A DNA stretch of 64,000 nucleotides from Blastobasis lacticolella (GCA_905147135.1 LR990052.1:17298200-17362199), one strand, 5' to 3'; shown: positions 1 to 12,409, numbered from the stretch's first letter. A program made the numbers and translations. Notes: generated from the letters alone by a model not told the origin.

Positions 1-1622
1 TGTTATATTTATTAATAACTAGCGTACCAAGCAACTTCGTTTGAGTGGTTTCAATTGAATTAACTCTTGCACTGATGAAGTAACGGGCAAAAGCCTAGTA
101 AACTATAAAACATTGCACAAGTCCATAACTTTGAAATTTATAATTTTAGTAGCAGGATGTGACAGTCACAGAACAGCAATTCTATTAATAGCAATATTAA
201 TAACACAGGTCACCAATAAATAGTAATGAACTATTTACAAAAACAAATCATTAGTTTGTGACTGTAAATATTTATGATCACAATTCCATTAGGTACCTAA
301 TAGGTAGGGCAGTGTGACGGTAATTTATGGAACCGATTACACCTTTGCGTAATCCAGCAACTGAGTCATTAGAGCACAGATCAAAATGGAATAGAAATAT
401 ATTATACAAGGTTTCCAAAAGTTGTGATACAAAAATGGACCATATTCTGTGAGCAATATTATTATTATTATTATTATTATTATTCCTGAACAGACAGGCA
501 GTTGGAACAACTGAAGTATTTTACCGATTGCAACTTGAACGTATGTGAAAGAGTTTATTGTAATAAGTACTTACATTACTAAGTTTTAATTTGTTTTTAT
601 TATGTTTTTCTTAAGTTTATACGAATTTCTGGTTTGTTCGAAGTGTAATGTGATTAGGTACTGTTTGCATGGTGGGCGATTTGGAACGTATTGATTGTAT
701 AGGAATCTTTTGTTATAATATGTTGTAAGTAATGCTATATTTCAATTGTTTTGTAGAAATTAAGGTAAGGACAATTGTGAATATTGTCCTTGGTGGGCGA
801 TATGTTAACGCAATTTCACGATGTTTGTCTAAGTCTATATTATATAGTTTCGAAACATGGTACAAGATGTCGCTGCAGGGTTTTTAGAACGCGGTATCGT
901 GTGTGTCCTTACGAATGTATAATACCTAGACGAGTTTTATGATCTATGCTTTCAATCTAATACCTAGCAGTATTTCTAAACAACAATAAACGTTGTGTGC
1001 CATTAGTACAGACGTTTTATTGCGCACCTTTGGGAGACCAGTGTAGTTTCAAGAGTAGATTCTTCATGGACTAACAGCTTCAACAATATGTTCCATTTTA
1101 TCTCTGATGACTTAGGTTGCCAGTTTAAGCGATGGTATAATCGGTCTCTATGTCACAAACACCAATAGCTACATCACTAGGAGATAAAAATGTAGATAAT
1201 TCTAATACCTACTGCTTCTTGTCATCTATCAATGATATTGAGATAAATATGTACCTATATTCAAAACAGGTTAATAGAATACACTTTATCTGAATCTGCA
1301 CTTTCATAAAAGTTAATCTAAATTACTTTTATTAAATATAATAATCTATGTAAGATGAGTTGTTAGGAACAACATTACAAATAGGTACAAAATGTTTTCT
1401 AAATTGTTTGTTCAATTAAAAGACAATACCATCTGAACCAGTTTGAAATAACTTTGTCATAGGATACTTTTGATCTTGGAAAAATTGTATTGTTTCACAT
1501 ATTACAATTGAATATTATAACTACAACACAATTCTTCCCGCACACCATACCACCGCCCATGCTACCCGTGGTACTTAATGAGTATTTAATGAGGTATAGC
1601 TAGAGAATTAGATGGTAAAATA
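1..1622. other. intergenic, no gene seen
   Basis: AT-rich sequence with no ORF or splice pattern that I recognise. The only clear structure is an ATT microsatellite at 458-484. Part of it may be 3' flank of the small minus-strand ORF that ends at 1623. Confidence 0.5.
458..484. repeat. (ATT)n microsatellite
   Basis: Nine consecutive ATT units, uninterrupted. Confidence 0.9.
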
Positions 1623-1847
1623 TTATATTTGGTTCTCCTTACCATGCATGAAGGCAACAGCATCCTTGACATAATCATCAATTTCAACAAATATGTCGTT
1701 GATTTTCTTCTTCGCTCTGACAAATATCTGGAGTGGCGAGTCCACGTTGGACACGTTGATTCGGACGCCGCCATTGTTGACCATCGCGACGTTGTGAGGC
1801 CCGTCGCCAGCCATCATTGATATTGTACGGTTAACATATGCAGCCAT
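1623..1847 (-). CDS. small single-exon ORF, 74 aa, unknown; possibly KEOPS GON7-like
   Basis: An uninterrupted 74-residue ORF read on the minus strand from ATG at 1847 to a stop at 1623. The first ~35 residues are polar with a few hydrophobic strands. Residues ~36-68 can form one amphipathic helix (motif SPLQIFVRAKKKINDIF, then EIDDYVKDAVAFM). A small acidic/basic protein with one C-terminal amphipathic helix recalls the GON7 subunit of the KEOPS tRNA-modification complex, but no diagnostic motif is visible and this is only a guess. There are no introns and no adjacent recognisable exons. It looks coding because of its composition and codon choice, but chance cannot be excluded. Confidence 0.4.
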   Translation of the reverse strand: MAAYVNRTISMMAGDGPHNVAMVNNGGVRINVSNVDSPLQIFVRAKKKINDIFVEIDDYVKDAVAFMHGKENQI

Positions 1848-3497
1848 ACGGGAAGGAAAGCACGCTGATTGTTAGCTCAACCTTATGATGGACAATGCCA
1901 ACAGTTACAGTGTAGTTACGGTTTCACGACCACTTCTACGCTTCAAACACAACATGCAGGGCACAACTGCAACAAAAAATAAACCAACGTAAGATTGTGC
2001 GATAAAGCATCAAATAAATGTGCAGTATTTGAGACTATTGTTTCTGACAAATACTTTTATATTGTGTCATACAGTAGGCAAACAGGCAAGCGGGCTACCT
2101 TACAGACAGGGCTGACCTGACTTATATTTGAGTAGTGACTTGTGGCATTTGATTTTGTTATTTATATAAAATTAATTTAAATGAGCAGGTAGATATGGGA
2201 ATATCATGTTGCATTGCTACAGAAACAAAATGTTTTTAGTTTGACTATTTTGCTGGACCACTGATGTGTTGACAACACGTTAGTGTTGTATGCACCTGAT
2301 GCACCAATGACTACAATTGTAAGTCCAAAATAGGTTATGTTTTTTTCTAATACCAGCTAGCCGCAACATCGCTCGCAGTGACTGCGAGTGGAACAAGTGT
2401 ACAACAAGCAATAACATACGGAAACCAAGCACTCTACGGTAATTCGAATAATTTGCACCTTATCTCGTTGCATCATCGTAAGTGATGCGATTCCCTGCAG
2501 GCGAAGCCGCGTGAAACCATACTGTATACATTACTATAATATACACTTACAATTGGATAAATACCACGAAATACAAGAAAAATACAACATGGAATGAGAC
2601 GTAAAACAACTGACAGCCGCTAAATATAAGTCAAAATTGATTTAGCCAGAACTCGTCAAATGTATGGCATTATGATTACGAACTACCCATTGTATAAAAA
2701 TTGTTACTTACCTATATTTTATTATATCATTTTACGCTTTTCTTACACTGTTATTTGGAGAAAATAATAATTTGAATTTCGCCACAAATAATCAAAATTT
2801 TCGGTTTTTCGTATTGAGATTTTGTGAGGTGTTTTCTTTCCACTCCTGTCAGCTACAGCAGAATTTCGATTCACATGGTACTTTCTCCATATGTAATTGG
2901 TTAGTAGTATTTTTTTTTTATTTTACTCATCTCTGATTGGCCCAATTCCTTTATGTCAAAAATTTACCAATAAAATGGTACGCGTCTTATTTTTGCTACT
3001 TATCGTGAAAGATTATGAAACATAATCACAAAAAAATTACGTGTGTACAAGTTTTTTAACTGTAAAACTAAATGGTGTTATAATTTTCAATGATTTTTGT
3101 TAAATTATAATGAAAGGAACAATTTAAAAAATCAAACTGATCAAACTAATTCCTTCAAAAATACGAAACCAAACGCTTCACTTCCGCCTGTCCGAGCTTG
3201 CTATAAGAATGTTGCCAGATATTCCACAAAATATCAAAATAAGATGAAATGAAACATGGTATTTGATATGATCACTAAAATAATAAGGTCCGAAAATGGC
3301 ACTCATTTCTGAGCGTTATATTAAAATTACCCTTGAGGTGTAGTTGATATCAATATATCACTGAATGCACGTTTGAGTTCAGCATTTCACCTGAGTTTGT
3401 TAATAAACAAACCGAACACGCACTATGTACTGTATAATTACCACCATCAAACCGTGTTGTGGCGGTTTATTTAAAAATTATTCGATTTTAAACCATA
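1848..3497. other. intergenic, degenerate repeats only
   Basis: No gene seen. Around 2078-2103 there is a short motif (AGGCAAACAGGCAAGCGGG) that also occurs, in the opposite orientation, at about 56650-56680 and 58995-59025. It is probably the tail of a dispersed lepidopteran repeat. Confidence 0.4.
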
Positions 3498-3754
3498 GTA
3501 GAGCTCGTCTAATTTAAAATGACGCGCCCCACTATCGCATTAACGCACACAAGCAAGTTTAAAATATGGACGCAATACATATACAAATGCCGTTGTAATT
3601 GGTCATTCAGTTGCCGGTAAGATTCAAGCGTCGGAGCACGCGCCGTTCATTGGCTCCCACACAGATGAAGTGTCGTTATTAATATTTGCACCCACACATC
3701 GAAATCAATTAACTAAGTAGTGGGGCGCGTCATCTTAGACTAGACGAGCTCTAC
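3498..3754 (+). mobile_element. 257-bp MITE with ~35-bp terminal inverted repeats
   Basis: Both ends carry the same inverted sequence, beginning GTAGAGCTCGTCTA and continuing into ATGACGCGCCCCAC, with a few mismatches. ATA flanks both sides (3495-3497 and 3755-3757), a possible target-site duplication. There is no ORF. A second copy, truncated at one end and in opposite orientation, lies at 12166-12385. Confidence 0.85.
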
Positions 3755-4151
3755 ATACCTATTTGATGTAAGTTTGAAAAAGACCTAGCGCCCCCTTCAT
3801 GGAATTATGATTCTTGTCAAATATGTCAACACTTGGCGTAGTAGACATTGGACACCAAACTTAGACAGTATAAGCCGACTAATTTTAAATGAAGAATTAT
3901 GAAGGCGACTTTTTAAGATTTTAGACCACTCAATAGGTCGAGTTGTATTTCCTCTGTATAGTTTATTACTGACAGTAAAATTAATTAGTACCTATGGTCA
4001 TTTTTCCGCAATCTGTCGAGGTAACCTGAAGTCGTGGTACCCCTATGAGATGTTTATGAGTTTTTGTATATAGTCAAATAGTATGTAATAGTACTATGTA
4101 TGTTTTTCGGGGGAACAATATAACATTTTAAGCTTTGGTTCAACCTTTATA

Positions 4152-4316
4152 ATGCGAACGGCTAAGAAATGGAACGCGTTGCCTGTGAGTGTGTTCCCTG
4201 ATCACTATAATCTGGACGCCTTCAAGGCTATTCCTAGGCAGGCATGCTCCATTTTCAACCGCATCGTCACTTACCAGGTGAGATGGCGGTCAAATGCCTG
4301 GAAGGTCAAAAATTAA
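4152..4316 (+). pseudogene. 3' end of a non-LTR retrotransposon ORF
   Basis: A 54-codon open stretch starts MRTAKKWNALPVSVFP and continues YNLDAFK. This is the C-terminal signature of Jockey/CR1-type LINE polyproteins ('R-T-A-K-x-W-N-x-L-P'). It ends in TAA followed by an A-run, as expected for a 5'-truncated LINE. No reverse transcriptase core is present. Confidence 0.6.
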
Positions 4317-4516
4317 AAAAAAAACCACAGCGGCTTTACAGTCGTCAAACCTTCACGAAAATCGAATAATAGCTTACTTCAATAGGATTTTCTCAAATAC
4401 CTAGTATCTATAGCGAAAGATAAGACTCATCGATAGGAGATCTATAATAAGGTGTACCTACTTAAAATTAGCATTTATTAGTAAGTCCAATTTATTCTGT
4501 CTATCAGTTTTATTCA

Positions 4517-5342
4517 ATGAGGAGTTTTCCAATAGTTATCTAAAGCATTCTTAACCACTCACTAGATGGTGGCCCGACAATTTTGGTAATTGTTAATCGC
4601 TTGAAAAAGGTTCTTAGCAAAGGGGATATAAACACTGGGTACGTTGTATTGGATAAAGCGCGCTCCACATCTTCGCCGAAACTTCCGGCGAAACTTTTGC
4701 CGGGACTTTGGTCTGCCTCTACATTCTCGCCTATTAGGGATGTGGTGGTGTCAAAACGCGCGACATTTTATCGATTCATCGGTGTAATATCGGTAATCTA
4801 CTGTAAACAGGGTCACAGAGGTGATGGCAGCTTCTCTACTGTAATTACTTGATCTACTAATATCCTGGATCATGGTCAAGTGTACCCCGAACCTGTTACG
4901 GGAAAAAACGCTAGAAATATAAATATAAAATCGATCGAATTGAGACGACAACAAACTATCTCTACTTAGTCTATGAAATAGGCGAGACATGCCAAACATG
5001 CACGGGACTACACGAATACTCCCTCTACATTCTCGTGTTCCCGCGGAACTGTCCACATGTGGAGCGCGCTTTATATTGTATTTATCAATAGTTTTCAACC
5101 ATTTTAGAGGTTGTAATAAAATGGAACATAGTGCCTAGTCATAAAAATATGTCGTTGTACATTTCGTTCAATCTTTAAAAGTTATGTTTATATTAATAAA
5201 CATTTTAATTTTGGGTTTAGTATTATATGGCTGCATGATGGCCAAAATCATACAGATTTAAAAAACGTACCAGAATTGTAGGAGCGCCATCTATTGATGC
5301 TTTTTGAAACCAACTGACAATATCTACTGGAAAACTCCTCAT
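4517..5342. mobile_element. TIR element family A, interrupted by a family B element
   Basis: The ends are inverted copies of ATGAGGAGTTTTCCA. The outer sequence matches the uninterrupted 416-bp copy at 16541-16956 in reverse complement, including the 'GCGCCATCT' blocks just inside each end. The extra length comes from an unrelated element inserted at 4656-5071. No transposase ORF is present, so it is non-autonomous. Confidence 0.75.
4656..5071. mobile_element. TIR element family B nested in family A
   Basis: Terminal inverted repeats AAGCGCGCTCCACAT and its complement are flanked by TA on both sides (4654-4655 and 5072-5073), which fits a Tc1/mariner-type TA duplication. Diverged partial copies occur at 11079-11210 and 12840-13117. 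Its interior contains a block also found in the tRNA-headed SINEs of this window. Confidence 0.7.
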
Positions 5343-5801
5343 TTAAGAACGTAATAAATAAAAGCTTATAATAAATAACGAGTAATTTCTCCAAATCCCG
5401 AAAATATTGAAAATACCGGAATCCCGGTATTGACCCCATGTTAATACCAAAAATCACGGTTTTCAAAATATATATCGGTATTGCAACCAGCTACAACCCA
5501 AAACAGCACCACCATCCAGTGTTCGTCCGAATAACTTTGCTGGTATGGTTTATACTGCCATGTCCTGCCTGCAACTATACCTATTGGACAGAGCCTGGTT
5601 GCCTCTCTCGTTCTCGTTTCCGTTCATCTGTCAGTGTCAATTCGACAAATGGCGGATGCATAGACAGTGAATTGGAATGAATTCGTCTTCGTCCATCCAT
5701 TATTTTCAGTGATATCAGTTTTTGTGATAAACAATTGTTTTCAATCGCAATTAATTTCATAGAGTGACTTTAGTTCGTTTCAAAAATATAGAAACCAGAC
5801 A
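5343..5801 (+). promoter_or_regulatory. presumed promoter/5'UTR region of the BCL7 gene
   Basis: About 460 bp precede the BCL7 start codon. There is no TATA box near the gene. Several initiator-like TCAGT words occur (for example near 5630 and 5706). The transcription start cannot be fixed from sequence alone. Confidence 0.3.
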
Positions 5802-6530
5802 ATGTCTCGGTCCGTGCGCGCTGAAACGAGAAATCGAGTCAAAGATGATATCAAAAGGGTAATGCAAGCCGTAGAAAAAGTTCGACACTGGTGAGTTACT
5901 TCTTAAAGTTATCAAAGTTCGTCGCATATTGTGCTGTAACATAACATAAACTGACCTTTAAAATTTTAGGGAGAAGAAGTGGGTGACCATTGGCGAGACG
6001 ACCATGAAAATTTACAAATGGGTACCCATATCGACGAATGAACAGAAAAAGAAGCACGCGGCTAAGCGCGACAATAAGGAGAACAACTTGACGCCAAAGA
6101 AAATGCACGACTCTTCCAATTCCAACTTCGGCATGGCAGAAGACTCCAACACTTGTAATTATTTATTATAATTTTTTCAAAATAATTATTTAGGCAGCCA
6201 TTTTTAATCAAGTAATTTCTTTCTACTCACATGGTTGAATCAAAATAAATTGTATGAATTGCAGCAGAAACTAATAGGAAGGAATAGTAAAATATTATTA
6301 AGTAATTGATTTGCCTTAAATTACTATTCATAGAATCCTTTCATTAGAAATTTACTTGTAAAACTGTTTATTATAGTGTTATAAAAACCTTGTACTTCTT
6401 TGCAGGTTTCTCCACTGTCAGTGATTCCCAGGGCCCTACAGAGTTCTCCACGCACATGAACTTCTCTGAAGACTCCAACTCCCAGAGTAGTGGTACGGCA
6501 ACACCAGCAAAGCGGTTAAAAACTGACTGA
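5802..6530 (+). CDS. BCL7-like: BCL7-family SWI/SNF (BAF) chromatin-remodelling subunit
   Basis: Three exons, 5802-5890, 5970-6154 and 6406-6530, join in frame to 132 aa with GT/AG introns of 79 and 251 bp. The N-terminal ~50 residues carry the family signature: MSxSVRAETRxRxKDDIK at 1-18, then W-E-K-K-W-V-T and I-Y-K-W-V-P at residues ~30-47. The middle is basic and polar. The C-terminus has the conserved acidic/serine block ([10 protein letters not shown], then EDSNSQSS) and ends in a basic KRLKTD. BCL7 proteins are nuclear subunits of metazoan BAF/PBAF complexes, bound through the conserved N-terminus. Vertebrate paralogues are longer, and a single short copy is usual for insects. The start is the first ATG and opens the conserved block directly. 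The next gene downstream, CFAP251, converges on it from ~13 kb away. Confidence 0.94.
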
Positions 6531-8060
6531 GGAGTGTTTAAGAAAAGTGAACCTAAGATGGCTTAAACTCTATGGACATTAGCTGAGACAGCTGATACTA
6601 ATCATAACTAGTTTGATAAGCTTCCAGATATATAGACTATTTATGAAAAACTAATGTATTAAAATTATTGACGTGGAATGGTAGTTGAGAATCCGATAAC
6701 TATATATTATGACCAGTATGATGATTATGTTGATAGAGGGACAAATATTTAGTTCATGGTTATTTCATGTCCATTAGTTTCCTAGGCAGACACAGTTCAC
6801 AAGATATTCATTCTGTTTGAAACTATCATTGTATGTTGTCAAGGTTTTCGAAAAAGGAAATGACCAATCAACCTGCAAGTACATTGTGTATTATTAACCT
6901 TGACATTGGTGAAATCATCATCCAGTGCCTATGAAACTCTTTTTCTGCCGACTACCATATTTCACTAAAATTCTTTCAGCTAATTGAAGTATGTTTTCGT
7001 ATTTATAATTTTGCTTTTAAAATATTAGTGAGATTTATGGATAAAAGTACTTATAATTTTTATGTTGTATAAAAAGTGGTACTTTCCAAAGCAAGAAACA
7101 AGTGAGATGAGAATGATTTGAGTGAGAATGTTGCATTTCGCCATTCATTACGCATTGCACAATACAAAATGCAATCTTTGAAATACTCTACATATAAAAT
7201 TAAATTCAAGCTTAGACATAAGTGCATTTATTTCACTAAAGTAATAATTGCTTTACATAGCATAGAGAGTTTATTATCTTGAAGCTCAACAAATGTGTTG
7301 GAAATATTTAATTTGTAAATACTTGGAAGTGTTTTGTTTTATGAATAAGTTACGTAAGATTTTATAACGTGATGCAAAGAAAATGTGTGTAAATGTAATT
7401 CTTGAAGCATGAAATAGCATTTTATGTTGGTTGAAGCATGTACTTTCCCATGTTAAAGTGGTACAAGAGTGAAATTACATAATATAATGATTTTTAATTA
7501 TGATTTTCAATGCAATATGTATTGATATTAAATGTTGCTGGCAATATTAAATGTAAATATTCTGAAGTAAGGTTTGTGTTAAAAATGGAACCCAGTTTAA
7601 TCCTTTTACAATACATAAGGTAAAACCGAAAATACATAAATAGGAGTCCAAATGGCGTGAAGCGATACACATTGGAACATTTGGGACAGTGTAGACGAGG
7701 AGTGGTGGCTGAAACTAGGTACAACTGCGTTGCCCAACTAGCCACACGAGAAAGTTACCAGTTAGATACCAGGGTTCAAAATGACAATTCATTATCTGTC
7801 TATACCTCTGTGCGTTTAGCCAACTTTGACAGCTCCGCTTGCGTGATGCGTGTATGGTAGAAAATTGACAGCTCGAAGTTCGACTACATCTACATTGACT
7901 CTGATTTTTCTACCACTGTCAATGCCAAATGCGTCCTATGTTGTAAACAAACCTGTCCGCCTATTTTTCGATTAGGTATTTAAATTAATATTCAAGAATA
8001 TTGAAGAAAAATTACGCCTACAGTGAAAACAAATGTCCGCCAGTCGACGCAATTCTCATC
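6531..8060 (+). other. BCL7 3' flank and intergenic
   Basis: AT-rich, with no further coding exons. The first part is presumably 3'UTR of the BCL7 transcript. I could not single out one poly(A) signal among several AT-rich words. Nothing else is recognised. Confidence 0.35.
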
Positions 8061-8073
8061 ATGGTGCTTAAAG
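8061..8073 (+). other. possible 5' coding exon (MVLK...), unresolved
   Basis: ATGGTGCTTAAAG is followed directly by a good donor (GTAAATTT), with a plausible 5'UTR upstream. The next strong acceptor (TTTTTTACAG, ~8793) reads MVLK-DLSQPL then stop. In another phase the same downstream stretch gives a 36-codon open run. I cannot assign a protein. It could be the leader of an unrecognised gene or chance. Confidence 0.2.
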
Positions 8074-8462
8074 GTAAATTTCATTGAATATTCTCAAAAG
8101 GGCTGAGTAATGTCATATGATCAATATTTTTTAACTGTTCTTTTCACCGTGACTTTCTGTTTAATTCTGTTTTTCCAATAAAAACAATATTTTTTCTATC
8201 AGTAACATATCCGTTGTGGTATGGTTGCCAAACGCTTGCCGGTTTTTTCTAGTTCCATGTTGGAATACTACCTACTGGGGTAATTGAGAACGTTGGGTAA
8301 TTGGTACATCAGTAAATTATATATTTAGTACTTTTACCCATTAAAGACCTTCCCGCTGAGATTTACTAGAAAAATCAACGTTACTTCTTACATCCGCATT
8401 GAAGAAATGTACCTATAGTGCGCGTATTTTCATGAGTGTAATAACATATTTTGAAGTAATTC

Positions 8463-8650
8463 AGTGGCGACCATATACCGGAAAACGCCACGTAGGTAGG
8501 CTCACAAGGTAGACAGACAATATGCTAAAGATTGCAGGTACTTTCTGAATGCAGATGGCACAGGGCCGGCCTTTGTGAAAATCTCTGGGGGAGGCCTATG
8601 CTCACCAGTGTGCATCTTCTAGCTGATATGAGGATGTTAATGGCCTCTTG
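8463..8650 (+). pseudogene. RTE-like LINE 3' fragment
   Basis: The + strand reads W-R-P-Y-T-G-K-R-H-V-G-R-L-T-R at the start, then degrades with stops and ends in a 'GGAGGCCTATGCTCACCAG' tail. This is the typical C-terminal end of the lepidopteran LINE that also leaves tails at 10430-10515 and 63045-63180. Confidence 0.55.
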
Positions 8651-8899
8651 CTCAGTTCTGATTTCAAATATCATTCCCACCTTATATCACTTATCCGTTT
8701 ATGGACGTGTAGTTTAAAGGTACCCAAATAATCTGCTGCAGGTAATTAGGAACAGTTGTAGGAACTTTCACAATAAAGATTTAATTTTTTACAGATTTAT
8801 CACAGCCATTGTGACCACCGCTACCACCATAGACTATTTAGGATTTAGTGAGGTATTGCTTTTGGAAGATGTTGATATGAACACTGTAGATACTAACAG

Positions 8900-11078
8900 A
8901 AACTAGGTGATTGGAAACTAGACAATTGTACTCTCTAAAGGATTATGAGTCATATGAGAGCACACAACTGATGGGATTAGCAAGACAACTGTGGCTAATA
9001 AAATATTGCAGTAAGTAATGAATAAGTATAAAAAGTATTCCGTGGTACCTGTGATACTGAATTTTCACATTTATCTGACCAAATAGCTCACATTATTATT
9101 TAGATTGCTAGTTGTTGTTTAGATTTGTTATTACTTTCATACTTTCCTCTGAAGAATTATGATTACATGGCAATGCCTATTGTAAAATTGAAATGTGTAC
9201 TGACCATGTTGTTATTGTTACTTACCTATTTACTTTAATTAAATTTACTGATTACGAAGTCTGTATAGTTGTTTTTTGATATCCACATAATAAAACTTTA
9301 TTACATTTCAAAGCCAAGCCAATCTACCCAACCTACTTAAAGATTTATTAATCAGATCAGTATGTTGCTAATATCTTTGTATAACTTCTAAGATTGTTTT
9401 CAAGTATATCTATGACAATCCCGCTTCCCTCACACTAGTAGGATAAAGTCGCCTGCCTGTACATTTAGTCTCTAGTCAGGACAGGAAAAATACCCATTTA
9501 TTTTTTGTTTAGGTAGGTACCCTTATTTCAACACAATGTACAGATTAATATTTTTTGTCCAAGAACAGATTGGAAGCTTCCATACAGCCACTACCGTCAT
9601 TGTGAGACCAAGGGCAGCGTGTTTGATCTACTAATACATATTTATTATTGCTAAAGCTGCAGGCATGACGTCAGTTAGCCATTGTATCTATTGGAAGATA
9701 ATTTATGGAAATAGGAATGTAATATCTATTACACAACCAATGTCCATAATGTACCTCATTAATGATTTTCAATTTATTGTTTGATGTAAACACAAATAAT
9801 ACATGATAATGTACAAATAATTTTAATTTGTCTAGAAAATTATTAAACAGTAAAGTACTTTTTAATGCAAAATAATTACAACCCACAGGGATTCCTCGGG
9901 TTTAATATTTGACATATTCAGATCACTGTATATTCTGAAAAAAGAAAGTTTTTACATTTAGGTATCACAATTCACACTATAACTGCTAATATTTGTATTA
10001 TGTTTGCAAAGCATGTGGCAGAGTAGTAGACTATAACCAACTCCTTCCACTAACGAATCCATACAAGTAGGCATTTCAATATTTTATTTTATTTTTTTAT
10101 TTAACATTTTATTGCACATAGTAAAATGTAATGTCTTACTAGTTTACGGTTATGGGGCTGTCTGTAATGACAATTATGTTAAAATATCTTAAAATAAGTA
10201 GGTAGGTTATTACATAAAAAACTTTTCAAAGTAGGTCTGGCGGTGGCTCTAATAAAAAAATTACTATTTTAGGGAGAAGGATGTAGGTATGTGATTTGTA
10301 ATTATTATATTATATTTTCATGTTTGCCTGGAAAATACAATGTTAATGAATTAGACTTGGCCTGTAACACATTAGGTAAATATTGGCTATGTAAGTAAAT
10401 AAATGAAAGTTGGAAAATACCATTGTTCTTGTGTTTTCTTGAAATTCGCTGTGGAAGGCATAGGGGAGGCCAATGTTCAGCTGTTAACATGGCAGAAATG
10501 ATGATGATGATATTTAACTACTAGGTACTTGAGTTTTTTACATCTTACTTATAACAGAAGTACCTATCAAATAAACTGGTAGAAATCACTAGGTACATAT
10601 TATTATAAAATAATGCCCCACGCCGCGTCTCTCGGTATTCACCAGTATACAGAGTGTACACAAGAGTACACAAGAGCGGTTTAGGTGTATAATTTGTCAA
10701 GGTTACTGCCCGCGCAAAGCCGGGGCAGTTAGCTAGTATAAAATATTCGGCTTTTGATATATAGAGGGGTACCTACTGCTAAATGTTTCTTTGGGATAGA
10801 TTCGTGTACTTACTTTTCATTATTATGTATAAACCACCGTTATTTGGCGTTGTATTTTACGAATTAGAAATAGATTTTTACGTAACCATACTGAGAACCA
10901 AACCAATTATAAAGTTACTCTACCTGGCGAAAAACAAACAAATAAAATAACAAATCAACATAAAGAGACGAAGTCCAACATACACAATCAACAAACAAAC
11001 CAAAGAACATAGACATAACAACATAAAAGGTAGCTGTGGACGAGTGATATTAACATAGAGAAAAAAATTCTAGTGGAT
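8900..11078. other. intergenic with repeat remnants
   Basis: No gene seen. A LINE tail of the 8463 type is at 10430-10515 and ends in GATGATGAT. At 10700-10736 a GC-rich stretch ending GGCAGTTAGCTAG followed by T looks like the 3' terminus of a non-autonomous Helitron; its 5' end is not clear. Confidence 0.4.
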
Positions 11079-11210
11079 ATATTAGGCATACTCCACATGT
11101 GTGCCGAAACTTTCGGCAAAAGTTTTGCTGGGAATTAACGACCCTCTACATTCTCGCCTATTAGGGATGAGTTAGGTGTCACAATGCATCGATATTATAT
11201 CGATATTTCG
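11079..11210. mobile_element. partial family B TIR element
   Basis: Diverged match to the left part of 4656-5071, including 'CCGAAACTTTCGGC', 'CTCTACATTCTCGCCTATTA' and the GATA-rich block. The other end is absent nearby. Confidence 0.55.
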
Positions 11211-12165
11211 GTGTCAGTGGCGTGCCTGGGGTTTCAGAGTAAGGCAAGCCGAGAGATGAAGTTTTGGTAGTTTTTACGGTTATTAAAAATAAATCCATAT
11301 TTTTGCCACATTACTGATCAATCCTCACTTATCACTCTTAGTTTTATTCCAGTATTATAACTTGTGAGAGAGAATAATCAACAATCCAATAAGTTCAGTA
11401 CACCGCTCTATGAAATTGTCTTATAAGCGATTTACTAATCTAAGAAATAGATATGTAAATCCGGCGTAGGTTTTGGCGAGGAAATGATTTATTATTTTCT
11501 GAGCGATGTTTAAAAACTTTACCTATTCCATGCAAATCAAAACTTGTGCACATTTTAAACCATCACAAGGGACTTTACTTCCTCTATTGTTGATCAATCC
11601 AATTAAATCACTTGTACTACAAAACACAACACAAACACAATAAAATACTAATTACTTATCTGCTTAAACAAAACAATAGTGAAGTTGATACGTATTCCAG
11701 CATTCAACAAACGTATCAATTGCGCATGCGCGAAGTTGCACATTTTCACAGATCCGTGTACAACTTCATACGCATGCAGGGCCTAAAGTCTCGTACAATT
11801 TACTATATAAACAAACGTATAGTTATATCTAATTATAGGACAGTTTACATATGTAAGAAAGGGACATATCGGCCGGAAACGAAGCCCGTTTACAAGCTAG
11901 CGCATGCGAGCGAGATGACTGGCCGCGTCTCAATTCAATTCAGTCTCAACTTGCGTGTGCGTTCGGATCGTGTTTCGTAACCTAGGCGCACGATGGCGCT
12001 GCTTCGCGGCGCGGCGGTGTGCACGTAGTTTGAAAAGTATTAGGAGCGCGAACTTTAAATAGTTCGCGCTCGCATACCCTTTGATTTTGATCGATAATTA
12101 TTTTTATATGGCAAGCCCGGCTTTATAATAGTTATGGGCTAAAACCGTTACAGTTTGGACACCCA
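11211..12165. other. unassigned, transposon-like segment
   Basis: It begins CAGTGGCGTGCCTGGGG, a start typical of hAT-type elements, but I could not find the matching end. A 122-codon open stretch at 11612-11980 resembles no family I know and has a lysine/asparagine-rich, low-complexity look. The region 11700-12060 is GC-rich and contains GCATGC palindromes. Confidence 0.3.
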
Positions 12166-12385
12166 ATTAGTTAGTTGATTTCGATGTGTGAGTGCAAATA
12201 TTAATAACGACACTTCATCTGTGTGGGAGCCAATGAACGGCGCGTGCTCCGACGTTTGAATCTTACCGGCAACTGAATGACCAATTACAACGGCATTTGT
12301 ATATGTATTGCGTCCATATTTTAAACTTGCTTGTGTGCGTTAATGCGATAGTGGGGCGCGTCATTTTAAATTAGACGAGCTCTAC
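12166..12385 (-). mobile_element. truncated second copy of the 3498-3754 MITE
   Basis: Reverse-complement match to 3498-3754 over nearly its whole length. It ends with the intact terminal repeat (GACGAGCTCTAC), but the opposite terminal repeat is missing. Confidence 0.85.
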
Positions 12386-12409
12386 CTACTTATATAAATA
12401 TTTATTTAC

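Noticed and set aside
11612..11980. 122-codon ORF as a gene
   Set aside because: Low-complexity composition, no family motif, no splice context, and it lies in transposon-like DNA.
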